Assembly (NCBI RefSeq): GCF_001513965.1
Contig: NZ_KQ948026.1
Coordinates: 190,681-254,680 of the forward strand
Source: Streptomyces cellostaticus
GTDB lineage: Bacteria; Actinomycetota; Actinomycetes; Streptomycetales; Streptomycetaceae
Direction of reading: 5' to 3'
Length of the DNA stretch: 64,000 bases
Made by a program: the position numbers and the translations under genes. Below the pieces are notes generated by a model. The model saw only the letters and a program-made list of their open reading frames with translations, had not been told where the DNA came from and searched no databases. Positions 8,602 to 17,026 of this stretch are shown piece by piece. Numbering within the stretch: the stretch's first letter is position 1; every line of letters begins with the position of its first letter.

Positions 8602-9006
8602 ATGCCCGAAACCTGGGACTACACCCTCTACATCCCCAACGACCTCAGAGCCGTCACCATCTGCCGCCGCACCCTGCGCCTGATCCTGACGATGCACGGA
8701 CTGATCGGACTCGTGGACACAGCGGAACTCCTCGCGACGGAACTCGTCTCGAACGCCGTACGACACACGAAGGGGCCCGCTGCACTCAGGGTTCGCCGCT
8801 CCCCGGAGGGGGTGGTCTGGATCGGGGCGTGGGACACGGACCCCGAGCCGCCGGAGCCGCCACGACCGCTGGAGCAGACGGGTGAGGCGGAGGCGGGGCG
8901 AGGGCTGGGCCTGGTCATGTCGTGCGCGGACTACTGGGGCTGGCAGCCGTCCGCCCGGTTCGGGAACCGGGGGAAGTACGTGTGGTGCGAGCTGGCGGCG
9001 GCCTGA
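8602..9006 (+). CDS. HATPase-type (anti-sigma-like) ATP-binding protein
   Basis: The 134-residue protein has a GHKL/HATPase_c fold: N-box LLATELVSNAVRHT, G1-like GAWDTDPE, and a glycine-rich G2 box GRGLGLVMSCADYWGW. It resembles RsbW/SpoIIAB-like regulatory kinases that accompany WhiJ-type regulators in Streptomyces. The ATG at 8602 follows GGAGCCGACCC; in-frame starts further upstream would add an unstructured extension. It is divergent from the XRE gene across a 199-bp region that probably holds both promoters. Confidence 0.88.
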   Translation: MPETWDYTLYIPNDLRAVTICRRTLRLILTMHGLIGLVDTAELLATELVSNAVRHTKGPAALRVRRSPEGVVWIGAWDTDPEPPEPPRPLEQTGEAEAGRGLGLVMSCADYWGWQPSARFGNRGKYVWCELAAA

Positions 9007-9019
9007 TGCTCGGCTCGGC

Positions 9020-9049
9020 AACGCCCGGGCCCACACGGACCCGGGCGTT
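9020..9049. terminator. Bidirectional stem-loop
   Basis: AACGCCCGGG at 9020-9029 pairs perfectly with CCCGGGCGTT at 9040-9049 around a 10-nt loop. It sits between the convergent HATPase and chitinase genes. Confidence 0.7.
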
Positions 9050-9072
9050 CTCACGCCGAGCGAAGGCTCGTC

Positions 9073-10785
9073 CTACGGCAGCGCATGCACATGTGCCCCC
9101 ACCGAGTTCGACCAGGCGTTGCCCGACGAAGCGTCCCAGTTGGTCGACCAGGTCATCGCGCCCCGCAGGTCGGGGTAGGTCTTGGACGGTTTGAAGGAGC
9201 CGCAGCCGGTGCCCTTGGTCAGGCAGTCCAGGGCGTTGTTCACGACGGAGGGCGACACATAGCCACTGCCCGCCGCGCTCGTCGAGGCCGGCAGGCCGAG
9301 GCCCACCTGGGACGGGGACAGGCCGCCCTCCAGCTGGATGCAGGCGAGGGCCGTCAGGAAGTCCACCGAGCCCTGGCTGTAGACCTTGCCGTCGCAGCCC
9401 AGCATGGAACCGCTGTTGTAGTACTGCATGTTGACGACCGTGAGGATGTCCTTCACATTCAGCGCCGTCTGGAAGTAGGAGTTCGACGTCGACTGCATGT
9501 CGATCGTCTGCGGGGCCATCGTGATGACGAGCGACGAGCCCGCCTTTGACGACAACGAGCGCAGCGCCTGTGTCATGTACGTCGCGTTCAGGCCGTTCTC
9601 CAGGTCGATGTCCACCCCGTCGAAGCCGTACGTCTGCATCAACGAGTACACCGAGTTCGCGAAGTTCGCCGCCGACGCCGAGTCGCTCACCGACACCGTG
9701 CCGTTCTGGCCGCCGATGGAGATGACGACCTTCTTGCCGGCCGCCTGCTTGGCCTTGATGTCCGCCTTGAACTGGTCGACCGTGTAGCCGCCCAGCCCGG
9801 ACGAGTCCAAACTGAACGACACCGCTCCCGGCGTCGACGTCGCGTCCGCAAACGCGACCGCGATGATGTCGTACGAGGACGGGACGTCGGACAGCTTCTG
9901 GACCGTCGCGCCGTTGTTGAAGTTCTGCCAGTAGCCCGTGACGGCATGCTTGGGTACGGCGCCTCCGCCGCCGCCCCCGGAGGCGGACGTCGTACCCGTC
10001 ACCGCCGCCGACTTCGCCGACTCACCCGCCGAGTTGGTCGCCGTCACCTGGAAGGAGTACGACGTCGACGCCGACAGACCGGTGATCGTGGCCGATGTGC
10101 CTGTCACCGCCGACACCTTCGTGCCGTCGCGGTAGATGTTGTAACCCGTCGCGCCCGACACCGCGGACCAGGAAAGGGAGGCCGAGGACGAGGTCGTACC
10201 GGTGACCGACAGGCCGGAAGGTGTGGACGGTATCGAAGGGGCCGGGTCGCCGCCACCGCCGCCGTCGGGGCCGTAGACCGAGATGTCGTCGGCGTAGTAC
10301 GCGGCCTGGCCGTACCAGCCGTGCGTGTAGAGCGTGACGGATGTCGTTGACGTGCCCGTCGTGAACGTCGTCGACAACTGCTTCCACGACGACGAGTCGG
10401 GCGTCCACGTGGAGACGTCCGTCGTGCCCGTGCCCGTCACGCCCAGGTAGGAGTAGCCGCCCTGCACCCACGCGCTCAGCGTGTACGTCGAGTTGGGCTT
10501 CACCGCCACCGACTGGGTGCACTGGGCGTTGTCCTGCCCGGCGGGGGTCGCCTTCAGGGCCGAGGCGCCGCCGTGGACCGGGGACGAGACCGTCGTACCG
10601 CTGCCTGCCGTGCACGTCCAGTTGGCCAGGCCCGACTCGAAGCCGGCGTTCTTGACGTTGTTGACGTCCGCAGCGGACGCGGGGGTGCTGGCGAGGCCCG
10701 CCACCGCGAGGGCGAGGGCGGTGGCGGCGGACCATGTCGCGATGCGCCGTCTGCGTGGTCTGGGCATACCTGATACGCGGTCCAC
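9073..10785 (-). CDS. Secreted GH18 chitinase with carbohydrate-binding and FnIII modules
   Basis: The 570-residue preprotein has a basic signal peptide ending in PASAADV (about residues 1-38). A carbohydrate-binding-like beta domain (NAGFESGLANWTC, to about 170) follows, then a Gly/Pro linker, a fibronectin type III domain (about 190-275), another Gly linker and the GH18 catalytic domain (about 285-570). The catalytic motif is DGVDIDLE, and the MQYYNSG segment lines the active site. It hydrolyses chitin outside the cell. The GTG at 10785 is preferred because GGAGG precedes it by 5 nt; an ATG 18 bp downstream is the alternative. Upstream are two DasR-type boxes. Confidence 0.95.
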   Translation of the reverse strand: MDRVSGMPRPRRRRIATWSAATALALAVAGLASTPASAADVNNVKNAGFESGLANWTCTAGSGTTVSSPVHGGASALKATPAGQDNAQCTQSVAVKPNSTYTLSAWVQGGYSYLGVTGTGTTDVSTWTPDSSSWKQLSTTFTTGTSTTSVTLYTHGWYGQAAYYADDISVYGPDGGGGGDPAPSIPSTPSGLSVTGTTSSSASLSWSAVSGATGYNIYRDGTKVSAVTGTSATITGLSASTSYSFQVTATNSAGESAKSAAVTGTTSASGGGGGGAVPKHAVTGYWQNFNNGATVQKLSDVPSSYDIIAVAFADATSTPGAVSFSLDSSGLGGYTVDQFKADIKAKQAAGKKVVISIGGQNGTVSVSDSASAANFANSVYSLMQTYGFDGVDIDLENGLNATYMTQALRSLSSKAGSSLVITMAPQTIDMQSTSNSYFQTALNVKDILTVVNMQYYNSGSMLGCDGKVYSQGSVDFLTALACIQLEGGLSPSQVGLGLPASTSAAGSGYVSPSVVNNALDCLTKGTGCGSFKPSKTYPDLRGAMTWSTNWDASSGNAWSNSVGAHVHALP

Positions 10786-11090
10786 TGGGGCCTCCGGTGG
10801 GGGAGTCTGCGGGGAGAGGGGTGAGGGACGGTGGCCACCGCTGGCGTACAAGTTGGTCCAGACCAATCCAGGTGTCAAGAGGTCCAGACCAAAGCCATCT
10901 CTCCTGCACTGCTCAACCTGTCCGGTTTTGGCGGGACTTGTGCCCAGAGAGTTCCACGCGAGCTACACAAACGCTGTTCTCCGGCCATTGGGGCGTGGAT
11001 ACAGTGCTCAGGTAGTCACGCAACGAAGTCGTCCTGGCGCACTGGGGTTACCCCGGTGGGCCGAAGGGCGTGAAGAGCGGGGAGCTGCGC
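10786..11090. promoter_or_regulatory. Chitinase promoter region with two DasR-type (dre) boxes
   Basis: TGGTCCAGACCA at 10854-10865 is a perfect 12-bp palindrome, and AGGTCCAGACCA at 10880-10891 repeats it with one change, 26 bp away. Both match the known DasR operator TGGTCTAGACCA, and such paired repeats are characteristic of Streptomyces chitinase promoters. They imply repression by the N-acetylglucosamine-responsive GntR regulator DasR. The remaining ~200 bp up to the divergent zinc-ribbon gene has no other clear motif. Confidence 0.88.
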
Positions 11091-11951
11091 GTGCCAACAG
11101 TCATCGCCGTGACCAGTGCCGACATGGCACTGCCGGCGCAGGACGAACGGACCATGCCCGCCGTCGTGCTGCGCGACCTCGACCAGCGCCCGCTGGAGCA
11201 CACCCTCACCGAACTCCACGCCCTGACCGAGCAGTACGGGTACGTGGTCGTCGTGTGTTCCCTGGCCACTCCCGAGCCGGTCATGCGGCGGCTGTACACC
11301 CTGCGGTCCCTGCTGGAGAGCGACCGCATCGCCTTCTTCCGGCCCGAACTGCCCCCGCTCGGCATAGCCGTCCTCGCCCGGCAGCTGCGACAGCTCGCCT
11401 CCTGTGACCTGAGTCCGGGCGTGCTCGCCTCCGCCGGGCGGCTGCTCACCCACTACATCCACGCGGGCGCCGTGCTCGGCTCGGTCGCCAGGCTCGACCG
11501 GGTGCCGGTCGGGCTCAAGGCGCACGCCAAGTCATGGGTGCCGGGCAGCCAGTTCGCGGTCGTCGCCCATCCCGAGCCGCAGCTCGTCAGGCTCACCCCT
11601 GGTGTCACGCTCAAGGGGCCCGAGTTCAGCACCTGGATGCTCGTCGCCAAGGGGCAGTTGCAGACCGACTGGGTCGCGGGACTCGCCGAGGCGTGGAGCG
11701 CGCACGGCCTGCGCGAGACACCGTTGCCCGCCGAGTCCCCGCGGTGGTGGGGGACCGGGCGGATGGTCGAGTTCTGCAGCTACCTCGCCGATCTGTCGGT
11801 CCTGTACCAACTGGTCACCTCGGTACGGCAGTCCAGCTGCCACTGGTGCGGCATCGACGTCATCGGCGACCGATGCGTCTTCTGCTCCGCCACCCCGCCC
11901 GTCCACGAACCCCCGGCCCCACGCGCGCTGGAACAACGAACGCCCGCCTGA
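11091..11951 (+). CDS. Zinc-ribbon protein upstream of the Tad locus
   Basis: The 286-residue protein starts with GTG (VPTVIAVTSADMALP), preceded by GCGGGGAG at about 7 nt. The N-terminal half has alternating hydrophobic strands and helices but no catalytic motif I recognise. The C-terminus has a CxxC-x8-CxxC zinc ribbon (CHWCGIDVIGDRCVFC). It is cytoplasmic. It precedes the pilus locus by 60 bp on the same strand and may be transcribed with it. Its function is unknown; the tail resembles zinc ribbons used for protein or nucleic-acid contacts. Confidence 0.75.
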   Translation: MPTVIAVTSADMALPAQDERTMPAVVLRDLDQRPLEHTLTELHALTEQYGYVVVVCSLATPEPVMRRLYTLRSLLESDRIAFFRPELPPLGIAVLARQLRQLASCDLSPGVLASAGRLLTHYIHAGAVLGSVARLDRVPVGLKAHAKSWVPGSQFAVVAHPEPQLVRLTPGVTLKGPEFSTWMLVAKGQLQTDWVAGLAEAWSAHGLRETPLPAESPRWWGTGRMVEFCSYLADLSVLYQLVTSVRQSSCHWCGIDVIGDRCVFCSATPPVHEPPAPRALEQRTPA

Positions 11952-12011
11952 CCTGCACAGACGTAACTCACATCCCGCACGACCGATTCCCCCAACGAGG
12001 TTGCACGGTTC

Positions 12012-12719
12012 ATGAACTCCCGTCAGCGCCGCGGCGTGATACTCCTGATCCTGTCGGTCCTGTGCGCTCTCGGCGCGTTCGCCGGCGTGCTCTCCGTCGT
12101 AGACGACGTCCAGTCCAAGGTCGGGCCCGAGGTCAGCGCCTATCAGGTCAGGTCCGACGTGCAGCCGTACACCGCGCTGAACACCGGCCAGTTCGAGAAG
12201 ATCAAGATGCCCAGGCGGTGGCTGTCCGGCAACGCCGTCACCGACCTCCACGAGATCCAGGGCAAGATCGCCGTCACCACCCTGCGCGCCGGCTCCCTGC
12301 TCCAGAACGACATGATCGTCGACCAGCCCGCCCTCCAGCCCGGTCAGCAGGAGGTCGCCATCATGATCGACGCGGCCACGGGCGTGGCGGGCAAGATCAC
12401 CCCCGGGGCGCGGGTCAACGTGTATGCCACCTTCCACGGAAGGAAGGACGGCGACCCGGACCAGTCGAAGATCATCGTCACCAACGCCCGGGTCCTCGAC
12501 GTCGGCCGGATCACCGCCCTGGACCCCGACACCAGCAAGAACCAGCAGCAGCCCAGCGAGGCCGTCCCGATCACCTTCGCGCTGTCCACCCTCGACGCCC
12601 AGCGCATCACCTACGCCGAGTCCTTCGCCCAGCGCGTCCGGCTCGCCCTGGTGGCCCCCGGCAGCGAGACCAGCGTCCCGGACAAGGACCGCACCTATGA
12701 ACTCGCGACGGACAAGTGA
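12012..12719 (+). CDS. cpaB: Flp pilus assembly protein CpaB/RcpC (SAF domain)
   Basis: The 235-residue protein has one N-terminal membrane segment (VILLILSVLCALGAFAGVL, residues 9-27), an SAF domain (about 40-105) and a CpaB/RcpC C-terminal domain (VAIMIDAATGVAGKITPGARV). In Gram-negative Tad systems this protein works with the outer-membrane secretin; in a monoderm organism it probably acts as an extracytoplasmic assembly factor in the wall space. It is the first core gene of the Tad operon, 12 bp upstream of tadZ. Confidence 0.92.
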   Translation: MNSRQRRGVILLILSVLCALGAFAGVLSVVDDVQSKVGPEVSAYQVRSDVQPYTALNTGQFEKIKMPRRWLSGNAVTDLHEIQGKIAVTTLRAGSLLQNDMIVDQPALQPGQQEVAIMIDAATGVAGKITPGARVNVYATFHGRKDGDPDQSKIIVTNARVLDVGRITALDPDTSKNQQQPSEAVPITFALSTLDAQRITYAESFAQRVRLALVAPGSETSVPDKDRTYELATDK

Positions 12720-12731
12720 GAGGCGGCCCGC

Positions 12732-13967
12732 ATGCCCACAAGGATCCTCCCGGCCGGTGCGGACCCGGACGCCGTCCGCTCCCTCGTCACCCTGCTCAGC
12801 CAGCTCCCCGACGCCGAACCGCAGCCGCCCGTCGGCGACTCCACCCAGCTGGTCGACACCCTCGCCCGCCAGGCCGCCGAGTCGGTGGACGAACTGCCCG
12901 AGGTCGTCGTCGTCCATGAACGGATCGGCCCGGTTCCGGCCCTGGAGCTGATCCGCGAGGTCGCCCTGCGCTTCCCGGCCGTCGGCGTCATCCTCGTCAC
13001 CACCGACGCGAGCCCCGGCCTGTTCGCCGCCGCCATGGACTCCGGCGCCCGCGGCCTGGTCGCCCTCCCGCTGTCGTACGAGGAACTCGCCAGCCGCGTC
13101 CAGGCGGTCGCCCAGTGGTCCACCGGCGTCCGCCGCCACCTCGGACACGGCGGCTCCGACGTCCTCGGCGGCGTCGGCGGTACGGTCGTCACGGTCAGCG
13201 GCGCCAAGGGAGGCGTCGGCACGACCCTGACGGCGATCCAGCTCGCCCTCGCCGCACAGGCCTCCGGCCGGGCCGCCGCCCTGGTCGACCTCGACCTCCA
13301 GACCGGCGACACCGCCTCCTACCTGGACGTCCAGTTCCGCCGCTCGGTCGTGGACCTCGCCGCCATCACCGACATCTCCCCGCGCGTCCTCGCCGACGCC
13401 GTCTTCCGCCACGACACCGGCCTCGCCCTGCTCCTCGCCCCCGGCGAGGGCGAACGCGGCGAGGAGGTCACCGACCGCGCCGCCCGCCAGATCGTCAGCG
13501 CCCTGCGCTCCCGGTACGAGGTCGTCGTCGTGGACTGCGGCGCCCAGCTGAGCGGGGCGGGGGCGGCGGTGGTGGAGATGGCCGACACCGCCCTGCTGGT
13601 GACCACGCCCGACGTGGTCGCCGTACGCGCCGCCAAGCGGACCGTACGGATGTGGGACCGGTTGCAGATCCGCAAGGCCGAGGAGACGACGGTGGTCGTC
13701 AATCGCCATACGCGCAGTGCGGAGATCCAGCCCGCGCTGGTGCAGCGGATCACCGGTACGGCGGTGGCGCGTACCGCCGTACCCGCCAACTTCAAGGAGT
13801 TGCAAGGGGTCGTGGATGCCGGGCGGCTGCACGAGCTGGACAGCAGGAGCACCGTGAAGCAGGCCCTGTGGGGGCTCGCCGGGGAACTGGGACTGGTGCA
13901 GGCGGCCGAGGGGTCACACCGGGGCGGGGGCCGCGGAGCGGTCGGTTTCCGGCGGCGGAAGGAGTGA
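12732..13967 (+). CDS. tadZ: TadZ/CpaE-like pilus-localisation ATPase
   Basis: The 411-residue protein has an atypical receiver-like N-terminal domain (about 1-125: VVVVHERIG, GVILVTTDA, GLVALPLSYEEL). A ParA/MinD-type ATPase follows with the deviant Walker A KGGVGTT (159-165), switch I-like DLDLQTGD and Walker B VVVVDCG. The C-terminus is Gly/Arg-rich (RGGGRGAVGFRRRKE). TadZ proteins mark the site of pilus assembly and recruit the other Tad parts. The gene lies between cpaB and the first tadE-like gene, with GTG/TGA near-overlap at its end. Confidence 0.93.
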   Translation: MPTRILPAGADPDAVRSLVTLLSQLPDAEPQPPVGDSTQLVDTLARQAAESVDELPEVVVVHERIGPVPALELIREVALRFPAVGVILVTTDASPGLFAAAMDSGARGLVALPLSYEELASRVQAVAQWSTGVRRHLGHGGSDVLGGVGGTVVTVSGAKGGVGTTLTAIQLALAAQASGRAAALVDLDLQTGDTASYLDVQFRRSVVDLAAITDISPRVLADAVFRHDTGLALLLAPGEGERGEEVTDRAARQIVSALRSRYEVVVVDCGAQLSGAGAAVVEMADTALLVTTPDVVAVRAAKRTVRMWDRLQIRKAEETTVVVNRHTRSAEIQPALVQRITGTAVARTAVPANFKELQGVVDAGRLHELDSRSTVKQALWGLAGELGLVQAAEGSHRGGGRGAVGFRRRKE

Positions 13968-13969
13968 GG

Positions 13970-14359
13970 GTGCGATTGAGACTCCTGCGAGGGGGCGACC
14001 GGGGGCAGGTCAGCATCGAGTTCCTGGGGATGGCTCCGCTGATCGTTCTGACGTTGGTGCTCATGTGGCAGTGCGTGCTCGTGGGGTACGCCTACACGCT
14101 CGCGGGGAATGCTGCGGACGAAGGTGTACGGGCGGGGACGGCGGCGCCACCGGGGGAGCGTTTCGGCGCGTGCCAGCAGGCTGCGCTGAAGCATCTGTCG
14201 GGGGCGTGGCGAGGGGGTGCCAGGGTGGACCGGTGCGACGGGACCGGCTATGTGACGGCGGACGTCTCGATCAAGGTCCCCGTCCTCTTCCCCGGCTCGA
14301 TCGACTTCCCCGTCACGGTGCACGGTCACGCCGGTGCCGTGGAGGAGGCGAAGCGCTGA
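13970..14359 (+). CDS. tadE: TadE-like pseudopilin (first copy)
   Basis: The 129-residue protein has a short basic leader with the prepilin-like motif DRGQ-VSIEFLG, followed by a hydrophobic helix (MAPLIVLTLVLMWQCVLVGYAYT) and an extracytoplasmic domain with two Cys (C in GACQQ and DRCDG). The Glu at +5 after the cleavage site (VSIE) is the residue needed for pilin packing. Start choice is uncertain: GTG at 13970 has AAGGAG upstream, while GTG at 13964 overlaps the tadZ stop. It is probably processed by a TadV-type peptidase encoded elsewhere. Confidence 0.88.
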   Translation: MRLRLLRGGDRGQVSIEFLGMAPLIVLTLVLMWQCVLVGYAYTLAGNAADEGVRAGTAAPPGERFGACQQAALKHLSGAWRGGARVDRCDGTGYVTADVSIKVPVLFPGSIDFPVTVHGHAGAVEEAKR

Positions 14360-14360
14360 G

Positions 14361-14708
14361 ATGTCGTACGGACGTAGACGCGATGCGGGCCAAGTCGCCA
14401 TCGAATACCTGGGGTTCATACCGATCCTGCTGATCGTCGGGCTGGCCGGATTCCAGATCGGGGCTATCGCCTACGCCGCTGAGCAGGCCGGTACGGCGGC
14501 CAGGGCGGGGGCGCGGGCCGCGTCGCTGAGGCAGTCCGCTCAGCAGGCGTGCGCAGAAGCCGTCAGCGGTGGACTGACGGTGACGTGCGATCCCGCTCCG
14601 GGCGGCGACTCGGTCACCGTCACGGCCCGCGTCTCCATCCCCTCGATCGTCCCGGGCTGGCACTTCGACCCCGCTGAAAAGACCGCCACCATGCCCTTCG
14701 ACCACTGA
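14361..14708 (+). CDS. tadE: TadE-like pseudopilin (second copy)
   Basis: The 115-residue protein starts MSYGRRRDAGQ and has the prepilin-like site DAGQ-VAIEYLG, then the helix FIPILLIVGLAGFQIGAIAYAAEQAG and a small exported domain with two Cys (QQACAE, VTCDP). It starts 1 bp after the first tadE-like gene. The Glu at +5 is present. It is probably a minor pilin that starts or caps the Flp fibre, or a TadF equivalent. Confidence 0.9.
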   Translation: MSYGRRRDAGQVAIEYLGFIPILLIVGLAGFQIGAIAYAAEQAGTAARAGARAASLRQSAQQACAEAVSGGLTVTCDPAPGGDSVTVTARVSIPSIVPGWHFDPAEKTATMPFDH

Positions 14709-14726
14709 CCGAGGAGAAGCGAACCC

Positions 14727-16064
14727 ATGAGCCTGCGGGCACGGATCAACACTCCGGAGGAGCACGGCAGCCGGGGCGAGGACGGGCATCTGGTCGCCTC
14801 CTACCGTGCCAAGCTGCTGGAGGAGATCGACCTCGCGGAGATGAGTTCGCTGGCCGCCGCCGAGCGCAGGGCCCGGCTGGAGAGGGTGCTCGGGCACATC
14901 ATCAGCCGCGAGGGCCCGGTGCTCTCGACGGTGGAACGCTCCCAGCTGATCCGCCGGGTGGTGGACGAGGCACTGGGCCTCGGCATCCTGGAACCGCTCC
15001 TCGAAGACGCGTCGATCACCGAGATCATGGTGAACGGCCCCGACGCGATCTTCGTGGAACGCGGCGGCCGGGTCGAGCAGTTGCCGCTCCGGTTCGTCTC
15101 GGCGGACCAGCTGATGCAGACCATCGAGCGGATCGTGTCGACGGTCAACCGCCGGGTGGACGAGTCGAACCCGATGGTGGACGCCCGCCTCCCCTCCGGC
15201 GAACGCGTCAACGTCATCATTCCGCCGCTGTCCCTGACCGGCCCCACCCTCACCATCCGCCGCTTCCCGCGCTCCTTCACCCTTCAGGAACTCATCGGCT
15301 TCGGCTCCCTCGACGAGCACATGGTGTTCCTGCTCGCGGGACTGGTGCAGGCGAAGTTCAACATCATCGTCTCCGGGGCGACGGGCACCGGCAAGACGAC
15401 CCTGCTCAACGCCCTCTCCGGCCTCATCCCGGAGCACGAACGCATCATCACCATCGAGGACTCGGCCGAACTCCAGCTCCAGCAGTCGCACGTGGTCCGG
15501 CTGGAGTCACGGCCGCCGAACGTCGAGGGCAAGGGCCAGGTCACCATCCGCGACCTGGTCCGCAACTCCCTGCGCATGAGGCCCGACCGCATCGTGGTCG
15601 GTGAGGTCCGCGGCGGCGAGTCCCTCGACATGCTCCAGGCGATGTCCACGGGCCACGACGGCTCCCTCGCCACCGTCCACGCCAACAGCGCGGAGGACGC
15701 GCTCACCCGCCTGCAGACCCTCGCCTCCATGTCCGACGTCGAGGTGCCCTTCGTAGCGCTGCACGACCAGATCAACAGCGCGGTCGACGTCATCGTCCAG
15801 CTCACCCGGTTCGCCGACGGCGCCCGCCGCATCACCGAGGTCGCGCTGCTCGACAGCCACGGCGGCGAGCCGTACCGGCTGGCGACCGCGGCCCGCTTCA
15901 CCGCACAGCCCATGACCCACGACGGCCGGGTGTACGGCGCCTTCGACTACTTCCCGCTACCGCGCCGTACCGCCGACCGCCTCTACATGGCGGGCCAGCC
16001 CATCCCGCAGGCCTTCGGCGTCGCCCACTCCGCGGACCAGCTCGCCACCCGAGAAGCCAGGTAG
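14727..16064 (+). CDS. tadA: TadA/CpaF secretion ATPase
   Basis: The 445-residue type II/IV secretion superfamily ATPase powers Flp pilus assembly at the cytoplasmic face of the membrane. It has an N-terminal helical region (about 20-95), the CpaF N-domain (ITEIMVNGPDAIFVERGGR), Walker A GATGTGKT at 217-224, an Asp box (RIITIEDSAELQL), Walker B (RPDRIVVGEVRGGE) and a His box (STGHDGSLATVHANS). Length and motif order fit the family. An AGGAGAAG Shine-Dalgarno lies before the ATG. Confidence 0.96.
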   Translation: MSLRARINTPEEHGSRGEDGHLVASYRAKLLEEIDLAEMSSLAAAERRARLERVLGHIISREGPVLSTVERSQLIRRVVDEALGLGILEPLLEDASITEIMVNGPDAIFVERGGRVEQLPLRFVSADQLMQTIERIVSTVNRRVDESNPMVDARLPSGERVNVIIPPLSLTGPTLTIRRFPRSFTLQELIGFGSLDEHMVFLLAGLVQAKFNIIVSGATGTGKTTLLNALSGLIPEHERIITIEDSAELQLQQSHVVRLESRPPNVEGKGQVTIRDLVRNSLRMRPDRIVVGEVRGGESLDMLQAMSTGHDGSLATVHANSAEDALTRLQTLASMSDVEVPFVALHDQINSAVDVIVQLTRFADGARRITEVALLDSHGGEPYRLATAARFTAQPMTHDGRVYGAFDYFPLPRRTADRLYMAGQPIPQAFGVAHSADQLATREAR

Positions 16065-16068
16065 GACC

Positions 16069-17013
16069 ATGGAACTCCACACGCTCGTCCAGCTCACCAC
16101 CGGTGTCGCCCTGCTGACCTGCGTCCTGGCCGTCGTCGGCGTGCACACCTACGCCTCGGGCCGGGCCCAGCGCGCCGCCCTGATCGACCGCCTCTCGCAC
16201 ACGGGTCCCGTGTCGGCATCCGGCCGCCGACGCCGCTTCCGCGACCTGGACCGCCGGCTGCGCCGCACGGCACTGGGCCGGAAGCTGGAACTGAAACTGG
16301 CGGCCACCGGCCTGGACGTCACCCCGGGCGAGTTCTTCGCCTACATGCTCGCCGCGGTCGCCGCGCTCTGGCTGATCGGCCAGGCGACCCTGGCCCCCTT
16401 CTTCGGCCCGATCGCAGGGCTGCTCGGCGTCTGGGCGGCGGTCCAGTTCCTCAACTGGCAGCGCCAGAAACGCATCGAACGCTTCATCAACCAACTCCCC
16501 GAACTGGCCCGCATCCTGGCCAACGCCACCCAGGCCGGTCTCGCCCTGCGCACCGCGATCGGCATGGCGGCCGAGGAACTGGAAGCCCCGGCGGGCGAGG
16601 AACTGGCCAAGGTCGCCGACCAGCTGGCGATCGGCCACTCCCTGGACGACGCGCTCGGCGAACTGGCCGACCGCCTCCCCTCCCGCGAGCTGGTCGTGCT
16701 CGTCACGACCCTGGTCCTTTCCAACCGGGCGGGCGGCCAAGTCGTATCAGCGCTACGGAACTTGACCGAGACCCTGGAGGAACGCAAGGAGACCCGGCGC
16801 GAGGTCCGCACCCAGCTCTCCCAGGTGACCATGACGTCGTACGCCGTCCCCGTCCTCGGCATCGGCGCCCTGTTCCTGATGAACGGGGTCAAGGACGGCG
16901 CCCTGGAACGCATGACCGGCTCACCGGTCGGCCAGGCCTGCGTGGTCATCGCGTTCGGGATGTACGCCGTCGGCTTCGTGCTCATCCGCCGGATGAGCCG
17001 GATCGACGTGTGA
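16069..17013 (+). CDS. tadB: TadB-like inner-membrane platform protein
   Basis: The 314-residue integral membrane protein has an N-terminal membrane segment (about 8-30), a pair near 90-130, a cytoplasmic type II secretion F (T2SF) domain (about 150-275: INQLPELARILANATQAGL, GEELAKVADQLAIG) and C-terminal segments. It forms the platform with TadC on which TadA acts. It begins 4 bp after tadA. Confidence 0.93.
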   Translation: MELHTLVQLTTGVALLTCVLAVVGVHTYASGRAQRAALIDRLSHTGPVSASGRRRRFRDLDRRLRRTALGRKLELKLAATGLDVTPGEFFAYMLAAVAALWLIGQATLAPFFGPIAGLLGVWAAVQFLNWQRQKRIERFINQLPELARILANATQAGLALRTAIGMAAEELEAPAGEELAKVADQLAIGHSLDDALGELADRLPSRELVVLVTTLVLSNRAGGQVVSALRNLTETLEERKETRREVRTQLSQVTMTSYAVPVLGIGALFLMNGVKDGALERMTGSPVGQACVVIAFGMYAVGFVLIRRMSRIDV

Positions 17014-17026
17014 GGGGGCCGGCCTG

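Noticed and set aside
11532..13832. A 766-codon minus-strand frame opposite cpaB/tadZ
   Set aside because: Mirrors the codon bias of the Tad genes; lacks domain motifs while the plus strand has clear SAF and ATPase motifs.
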